Positions 58,657 to 64,000 of a stretch of DNA of 64,000 nt are shown piece by piece. The position numbers and the translations under genes are program-made. Positions within the stretch are counted from its first letter, which is position 1. Every line of letters begins with the position of its first letter. This stretch comes from Flammula alnicola (lineage: Eukaryota; Basidiomycota; Agaricomycetes; Agaricales; Strophariaceae), in assembly GCA_015499995.1 (NCBI GenBank), contig JADNRV010000186.1, positions 32,698 to 96,697 of the forward strand, in the 5' to 3' direction. The notes below the pieces were generated by a model. It worked only from the letters and a program-made list of their open reading frames with translations. It had not been told where the DNA came from and did no database searches.

Positions 58657-59365
58657 TCAACAACAGTAATTGGATGAAGTCGTCCGCATCAGCTCTTCAT
58701 GTGTGCCTTGTTCCACAACCTCGCCCTCTTTTAACACAATGATCAGGTCTGCAAGTGTATAGAACAATGGCATTAGTCACATAGAGCAAAAAGAAAGCGA
58801 AAGGAAGAGGAGCGAAGAAAGAGACATACCAGCCTCTACCAGCCTCAACCACCGTGGTGCGCAGCTTGTGTGCTACGAATATACCTGTGCGTGCTTTATC
58901 TAGCAGCACAGTATTTATGTTCTTCATAAGCTCTGACTCTGTATGAGCATCCAACACGGAAGTCTAAAGAGTCGAGCCAAAATAGTCAGCTCTATCAAAA
59001 GGACCGACGAACCCTCCCAAGAAAAGACGTACAGGTTCGTCAAAGAACAAAATGGGCGGATCCTTCAACATCGCTCTCGCCACTGCCAAGTGCTGCTTCT
59101 CCCCTCTGCTGATCATCAGCCCGCGCTCAGCGCTCAGCGACCACCGTTGCATAACCATCCGGCAGCCGCTCAATCGATTCGCCTTGTGCGCAACCTCCTT
59201 CACCTCCTCGGTCGCATCGAGCCATTCATAGCGAATGTTATACATGATATCTGCGTGGAAAAGCGGCGTGTCCTGTGGAATGACGCCAATCGCACGCCGT
59301 AATGATTCGAGTTGGACGTGGTGGATGTCTTGCCCGTCGATAGATATGCGTCCGGATGTGGGGTC
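58657..59365 (-). pseudogene. C-terminal fragment of an ATM1-type ABC transporter
   Basis: The frame starts at FYDPTSGRISIDGQDIHH (about 59365), then VIPQDTPLFHADIMYNIRY (about 59270), the signature region ERGLMISRGEKQHLAVARAM (about 59110) and the Walker B FFDEP (about 59040). After an intron (gtacgt...ctctttag), a block containing LMKNINTVLLDKARTGIFVA (about 58930) is followed by a second intron and DLIIVLKEGEVVEQGTHEEL (about 58740). These blocks match the nucleotide-binding domain of ATM1, the mitochondrial Fe-S cluster exporter. The membrane domain and Walker A are absent. The signature reads SRGEKQ where SGGEKQ is expected, and a small tandem duplication (gaggctggta) disturbs the second splice. 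It is a captured or duplicated fragment. Confidence 0.75.
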
Positions 59366-59420
59366 ATAGAATTATACTTATGTTCTTTGCGTTCTTTTCT
59401 AATGTGAAATTGATTCTTAG

Positions 59421-59505
59421 AAATGCTCGAGGGAAGATCTGGGGCTCAGACGAGATTAACGTTGAAGGATGGAAGCCCTTGAAGCGACTACAAGGTCACG
59501 AAAGC
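59421..59505 (+). pseudogene. Single exon resembling HIRA/Hir1 (WD40)
   Basis: After a ttcttag acceptor the exon reads GKIWGSDEINVEGWKPLKRL then QGHES, ending at a gtttgt donor. The block W...NVE.W....L..H is typical of the inter-blade segment of the histone chaperone HIRA/Hir1. The next exon of that gene is not found. It lies on the strand opposite to the ATM1 fragment and less than 100 bp from it, so two host genes contributed to this patch. Confidence 0.45.
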
Positions 59506-59825
59506 GGTTTGTCTATGCCACCTCAAGCTTCTGAATCCAAGTTACAGTTACTCACATTTAGATAGACGTTACATCGAGAGGCACTCCCGAGTGAAGAAAT
59601 TTGTGAATGCGAGCTTGAACTTTGAAAAGGAAGACATTCCGATGATTTTTGCCAACGGCGGTGTCCAGCATCTGCCGTGGTCAAGAAATCATGAACGCGA
59701 GGAGATTGTACAGAGCCAGAATCCACGGCGCATCCAGATACGTCTTTGCAACGATCGGCGTCGATCGTGCCATGTCGCCCAAACTGCAAACAGAGGCGCA
59801 GAGGGCGGGAGTTATTCTTAGGACC

Positions 59826-60566
59826 TTCCTTTTATATATTTAAAGTTCAAGGCGGAAACTCAAAAGTGGAGGAGGAACGTTCATTTGTTTATTTGGCTAT
59901 TGCTTTATCAACACAGCCACCCTCCCTCATATTTCATATTATTATCAACTCCCCCTCACATAAGTAAGTCGTCCTCGAGATACGAGAGGTGGTTTTAGGA
60001 GCCTGGACTTTTGGAGCTTTTGGGAGATAGAATTCGAAGGGAAGCACATTAGGTAATATTTTTCTAATGTCCGAAATTTAAGGTAGTGCGTTGATGTACT
60101 TTCAACGTTACAGCGGAAAATATCGTCTCTGAATCACAGTGCGTGCGTCGGCGATTTTCGCATTTATGGCACATCAATCACGCTCCAGTATAGGTAAGAA
60201 GGGCCCCTGAGAGGATCTGAGTCGACAAAATTTTTAATTCGATGCGCATCAGTGTTTGCGCCGAAAGATCCAAGGTATATCACGAGAACTGCGGGCAAGC
60301 GTCGTGTGCGAGCAAACCCCCTACTGACGGGCAGTTTGAAGCAAGCCGATTGCTGCGACATAACATAAAGAAAAATAAAGATAAACAAAGAGCGGCATTC
60401 CGAAAAGGTGGATTGATCCGAACCAGTTATTTCCGCCTTGAACTTTGATTCTAATTGAATATAAAAGGAAGGTCCGGAATTCGGGAAATCTTGAACGCCG
60501 GTGCGCCTTTGTTGATTATTTGGTTTCGACTTATTTATAGGAGACATCAGCGGCGGGGACGGGTAA
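59826..60566. mobile_element. Second foldback copy, rearranged
   Basis: The left end (ggaccttccttttatat...aaagttcaaggcgg) and right end (ccgccttgaacttt...tataaaaggaaggtcc) are inverted copies. Internally, 59870-59990 is the reverse complement of about 56583-56690, and 60020-60420 is the reverse complement of about 57245-57640. Compared with the 56539-57689 element, these two blocks are in swapped order and the terminal repeats between them are collapsed to a short ctccaaaagtcc. The right end continues into the 136-base repeat also found at 58306-58441. Confidence 0.7.
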
Positions 60567-61680
60567 GGTTGGCGGGAGCTCTCGCTTTCGTCTTCTGACG
60601 TCCAAGCGTGTGCCTCTGAATCAAACTCCGTCTCCGGCAGGCCCGGCAGCTTGTTAGATGTGCGTCAAGGCCCTCTATTCACAGAAAAAGCCGAGAATTA
60701 TGCTGCATTTTATGTTGAATATAAAATCTCCGAGCTCATTTACCCATATTCTCCTTTTTCTATGATAATCCAAGACTGTTGAGCAGCTGAAAGATTGGTC
60801 CGTGGTCGTATTTTGATTGTAGGAATGAAAATACAGGCACTCAGGCTGCCAGTGAGGCAGGTCGCTCTCTGAAAATTTTACGAGTTCCTTGTTCCTTCGA
60901 GCTGCAGCTGAGTGCCCATATATTACTTCCTTTTACCTTTTTTTATCATCGAAGCAGCTGTTTTTGGCAGTAAGTTTCGAAAAATTGAAGCACAGTGCAG
61001 CAAGCGATGCAGGTTAGTACATACCGAAGCCCCGGATTGGAATTCCAGACGGTCGAAAAATTCTAAATAAACCGTACCTTCAATTCATTATCTCCCTATT
61101 TTAATATGTATTGCAAAGAACCGGAGTAGGAAGCCGTGTATGGAGTTCAATTGGCCGCCACCTTGGACAAGCTTCTAGCTTTAACTTTTAAGTCCTTGCC
61201 TTTTGAGGGGTCAAACTTATTCTCGTTCTCTCTCTGCTGAGCCATAAAATAAATTTCTTCCAAATAAAATATTTCAATGTGTTAGGATGACGTGAGAACA
61301 ACCCTTGACAACCTCTTTAAAGTTGAGAGGCCTAAAGTACTGAAGCCCAGTGAGAATGCCGGCGGTTCAGTTTGGCTTAGATTGGTTATGCTCGGTATTT
61401 ACCAATTGCATCGGTTAAAATTGTTTACAGTCGGTCAAAAAAATGTAATTCTGTCGCTAGCTTAATTCTCCTCGCATAATTTCCATTCCATGTCAATTCC
61501 ATATTCTAAATGCATCCAACATTTGTCATATTCACCTCCATGCAGGGCACACTTTGCAAAGTTCTCTTGCCAGTGGCTCAGAAAGTTGTTACTTCACGTG
61601 ACCTGGAAACAGCCACTTCGGCCATCCACTGAGTCACTGACTCGACTTGGACGTTTTCTCCGTTTTCACCCTAAGTTTCA
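60567..61680. other. Intergenic, no gene supported
   Basis: This is mixed-composition DNA with no supported frame, RNA gene or clear repeat. Confidence 0.4.
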
Positions 61681-61689
61681 CCCTTCCTC

Positions 61690-62520
61690 TTTGCGCCAAG
61701 CCTGCCAGCGAGACCACCGAGCCAAATGAGACACCAGCAGTTTCATCTACAACGAAGGTGAGTACCACTTCAGACAATTGCTTGACACTGCCAATGGTGT
61801 TTGCGTCACGCTGACAGGATCGAGATAACATCTGCTGCGGGAGTTTCTCTTCAACCACCGCCAGTTCCATCTGTGTCAAGGACAACGGTTCAGTCTCTGG
61901 AGTCATTGGCTGTTCCTCCATCAACTACGCCAGACTCGGCGGCTCCTCTTGATCAAGTACAGGATGCTGGAATGGGTGAAATTGGGGCATTAGTGGCGGG
62001 AGAGACAAGCTCTGGATAGGATCCAAGCTTTTCAAAGTACGTGTGATTCATGATCTTGGGACAACATTACTTACTGTACTCTATCTAGCTCTTAATGCTG
62101 AAAAATCCCCTGTGAGTCAGCCTGATTTTTTTCCATTCACCTCTCACTTACCACCTTGCATTGCACATTCTCTGCTCAAGTCACCTCTGGCCTGGCAGTC
62201 TCCTGCCTCGATATCATTAAATTAACTGGTATGCTTATCTATCCTGTTATGTTTTCCTGCTCGCGGATATTGCTCATCTCTAGCTAGCAAACCAGAGTCG
62301 CAAAGTGACACCGCAGATACCGTTGCGTCCAGCTCCAGATCGAGTTTTGAAGCACTCCCAGAAAGTAAGAAGTGGTCAATTGTTTTTCACAAATTCGTAA
62401 CTAATTGACTATCTTGTTTCAAGGTCCTTACTTCGCAAAGAAAAGCTCGAACAAAAGAAGGAAGCATGGAACACTGTTCCAAGATCGTGAACGGCCAATA
62501 TCGCTCGGGGCTGGGATGTA
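61690..62520 (+). CDS. 3' part of a Ser/Pro-rich gene, unknown
   Basis: Several short exons with gt-ag introns can be seen: PASETTEPNETPAVSSTTK (ends near 61757), a Pro/Ser-rich block near 61818-61960, KPESQSDTADTVASSSRSSF (near 62288-62365), and a last exon PYFAKKSSNKRRKHGTLFQ to TAG at 62518-62520. The join between the last two (gtaaga...tttcaag) keeps the frame. The basic KKSSNKRRKH run suggests a nuclear protein. The first exon and the middle joins are unresolved, and no domain is recognised. Confidence 0.35.
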
Positions 62521-62978
62521 GGTCGCGAGGTCGAGAAACAACCCTCTATATTGGTTCTCTTGTGTTCTCTTCGGTACACCATATCATGTAGTACATGTAA
62601 TGTTTTTGTCAGAAATGAACCGATTTTGTTCGATTATTGCTATGATAAATTACTCACACCATTTGCAGCGCCTGGAATGGGAGGAAGGAAGCGCGGGATG
62701 CCCTGCCAAATTGAAACTCAGAAGCGGCAAGTTGGTGACTTCTGAACGTCAAATGCCAAAATCCTGCCGTGGAGCTCCCGCCAACGCTAGGCTCATCAAA
62801 TCTATACGGCAATCTGTTTCGCAAGCGAGAATCCAACGGATTTTTGAACTTACCGTGCATCTATGTTATAGATGCACCAAAGATCACTAATACTAACTGC
62901 TTCCAACACGCTTGGATGCTCGTTGTATCCAGCATGAATCCCTTCCTCCTTCCCCTCCTCCTCCTCCTTTTTTAAATC

Positions 62979-63501
62979 AAGGGGGTGCGCCAAATGAAAA
63001 AAAGTACCTAGGGTCGATTTATTTTTTAAGCCAATATTTCACGGACTAACTAACTAACATAATCAGAAACTATCCCGATATGGTAATATTACATCAGCGA
63101 TGAGACGGGCGCTTGCCCTTCCACCGGATTCCTCGCACGTCTCGCAAACCCATTCATGAGGTGCTTGCTCGAGATTTATACATTCTAAATGGTACTGTAG
63201 ATGTATTAGTATAGTATTCCAATGAAATATAATTTTTTGACTGTTGAAAATGGCTGAGAAAAGTCACATTAGGCTAAATATGATCCAATGATTGATTGTG
63301 TCATCCACTCAGTGCCGCAAACTATGTTCCAGCTAGTTTTTAATAGATGTAAGCAATATATGGTGTAAAACCTGCCTTGGGTCACTTCACAGCGCCTATT
63401 TTGGGACATTTATAGAGGGGTATAAATATTTTTTTCGGCAGCCAGCGGCTGGACTAACTAACTGACCCCTGGTCAGCCATTAAGGTTCACGCACCCCCTT
63501 G
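62979..63501. mobile_element. 523-bp hAT-like MITE, CAAGGGGGTRC family (copy 2)
   Basis: The termini caagggggtgcg and cgcacccccttg are flanked by an exact 8-bp duplication ttttaaat at 62971-62978 and 63502-63509. Just inside, ggactaactaactaac and ggactaactaactgac form a subterminal direct pair. There is no coding frame. The terminal motif matches the 11312-12048 element, but the interiors look unrelated. Confidence 0.9.
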
Positions 63502-63509
63502 TTTTAAAT

Positions 63510-64000
63510 TTCCCCACAGACACCGCTATCCAGCCTTAATTTGAGGTATATTACATTATTTAGGAGGGAATAATCACAAACCCTGGGAAATAGACGTGAA
63601 TGTATGTATATTTGGCGCATAGAACCTCAATAGCACTATCACCCACGGCGTCGTTCTGGCGGGAGATACAAACCCCGGCGTTTGCCGCCGTTCTTTGATG
63701 GCGTTCTGGACGTTCTTTTCGGTCGGAGTTTAAACAAAAACGGCTGGTCGCGACACGGTCGCGAGCGTACGGGCCGCGAAACACGATCAAGCCTGTGCAA
63801 GCTTGCGCAAACATGATACGTGGTTCGTGTTCGATTTCCCCCCAGGTTTCCATTCAGCGCCCAACTCTGACGAGGCACTTTCTTGTATGGCGGTATCCAG
63901 CTGGCGCCCGCTCATTGGGTGCGCTTTCTGTGCCATCATACTTGATTCTGGTAAATTCGTCCCGAACGGTGCTCGTGGAGATGTCACAGAGTGAGACAAA
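63510..64000. other. Intergenic at the window end
   Basis: There are overlapping short frames in a GC-rich stretch and no recognised motif. A gene could begin or end beyond the window. Confidence 0.3.

Noticed and set aside
1..64000. Search for rRNA, functional tRNA, CRISPR arrays, LTR pairs and bacterial-type promoters or terminators
   Set aside because: None could be supported by reading; the LTR search was by eye only, so diverged LTRs may have been missed.

Overview
The window looks like a repeat-rich, gene-poor stretch of a basidiomycete (Agaricomycete-type) fungal genome. The evidence is the gene content: a KDZ/CxC2-type transposase, two Plavaka-type transposases, a Tad-like LINE, families typical of mushrooms (DUF6532-like, a probable DUF6698-like protein, FunK1-type kinase fragments, F-box proteins), and many short GT-AG introns of about 50-60 bases. 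No rRNA, CRISPR or bacterial-type operons are seen. Family names come from recognising motifs and were not checked by search.

Layout. 1-3.4 kb: non-coding, with short direct repeats and a palindromic element containing a tRNA-like core. 3.5-8.2 kb (minus): KDZ/CxC2 transposase gene split by a 647-bp hAT-like element with an exact 8-bp target duplication. 8.5-15 kb: two paralogous unknown genes (A and B), each with an upstream hairpin sharing one core sequence, a GC-rich low-complexity tract, and a 737-bp hAT-like element. 15.8-18.0 kb (plus): an unknown five-exon gene with one in-frame TGA before its conserved-looking tail. 18.5 kb: a tiny predicted secreted protein. 19.7-25.2 kb (minus): a frameshifted LINE with a poly(A) tail. 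25.7-32.7 kb: a probable DUF6698-like gene divergent from a coiled-coil gene and an intact-looking Plavaka transposase. 33.2-37.5 kb: a damaged F-box gene joined to a pseudogene resembling the tail of a SET-domain protein. 37.9-38.7 kb (minus): a MYND-finger gene. 39.4 kb: one orphan exon of class II DAHP synthase. 40.4-42.6 kb (plus): a JmjC-like gene. 43.4-49.9 kb: a second intact-looking Plavaka transposase divergent from a DUF6532-like gene, with possible terminal inverted repeats around both. 50.8-56.4 kb: tandem repeats, a scrambled FunK1 kinase and a Tnp2/CACTA fragment. 56.5-60.6 kb: foldback elements bracketing fragments of an ATM1-type ABC transporter and a HIRA-type WD40 gene. 61.7-62.5 kb: 3' part of a Ser/Pro-rich gene. 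63.0-63.5 kb: a second hAT-like element with the same terminal motif as the 737-bp one.

How it fits together. Most coding capacity is transposon machinery or gene debris. The likely functional host genes are the MYND gene, the JmjC-like gene, perhaps genes A and B, and possibly the 15.8-kb gene. Three transposases (KDZ, two Plavaka) each lie within about 0.6 kb of a gene of unknown function; whether those neighbours are transposon accessory genes or host genes is the main open question. The most unusual signals are the two hairpins with a shared core but locus-specific matching arms, the Plavaka-DUF6532 unit with possible termini, the pseudogene whose five stops can all be explained by C-to-T changes, and the foldback pair that brackets two host gene fragments.
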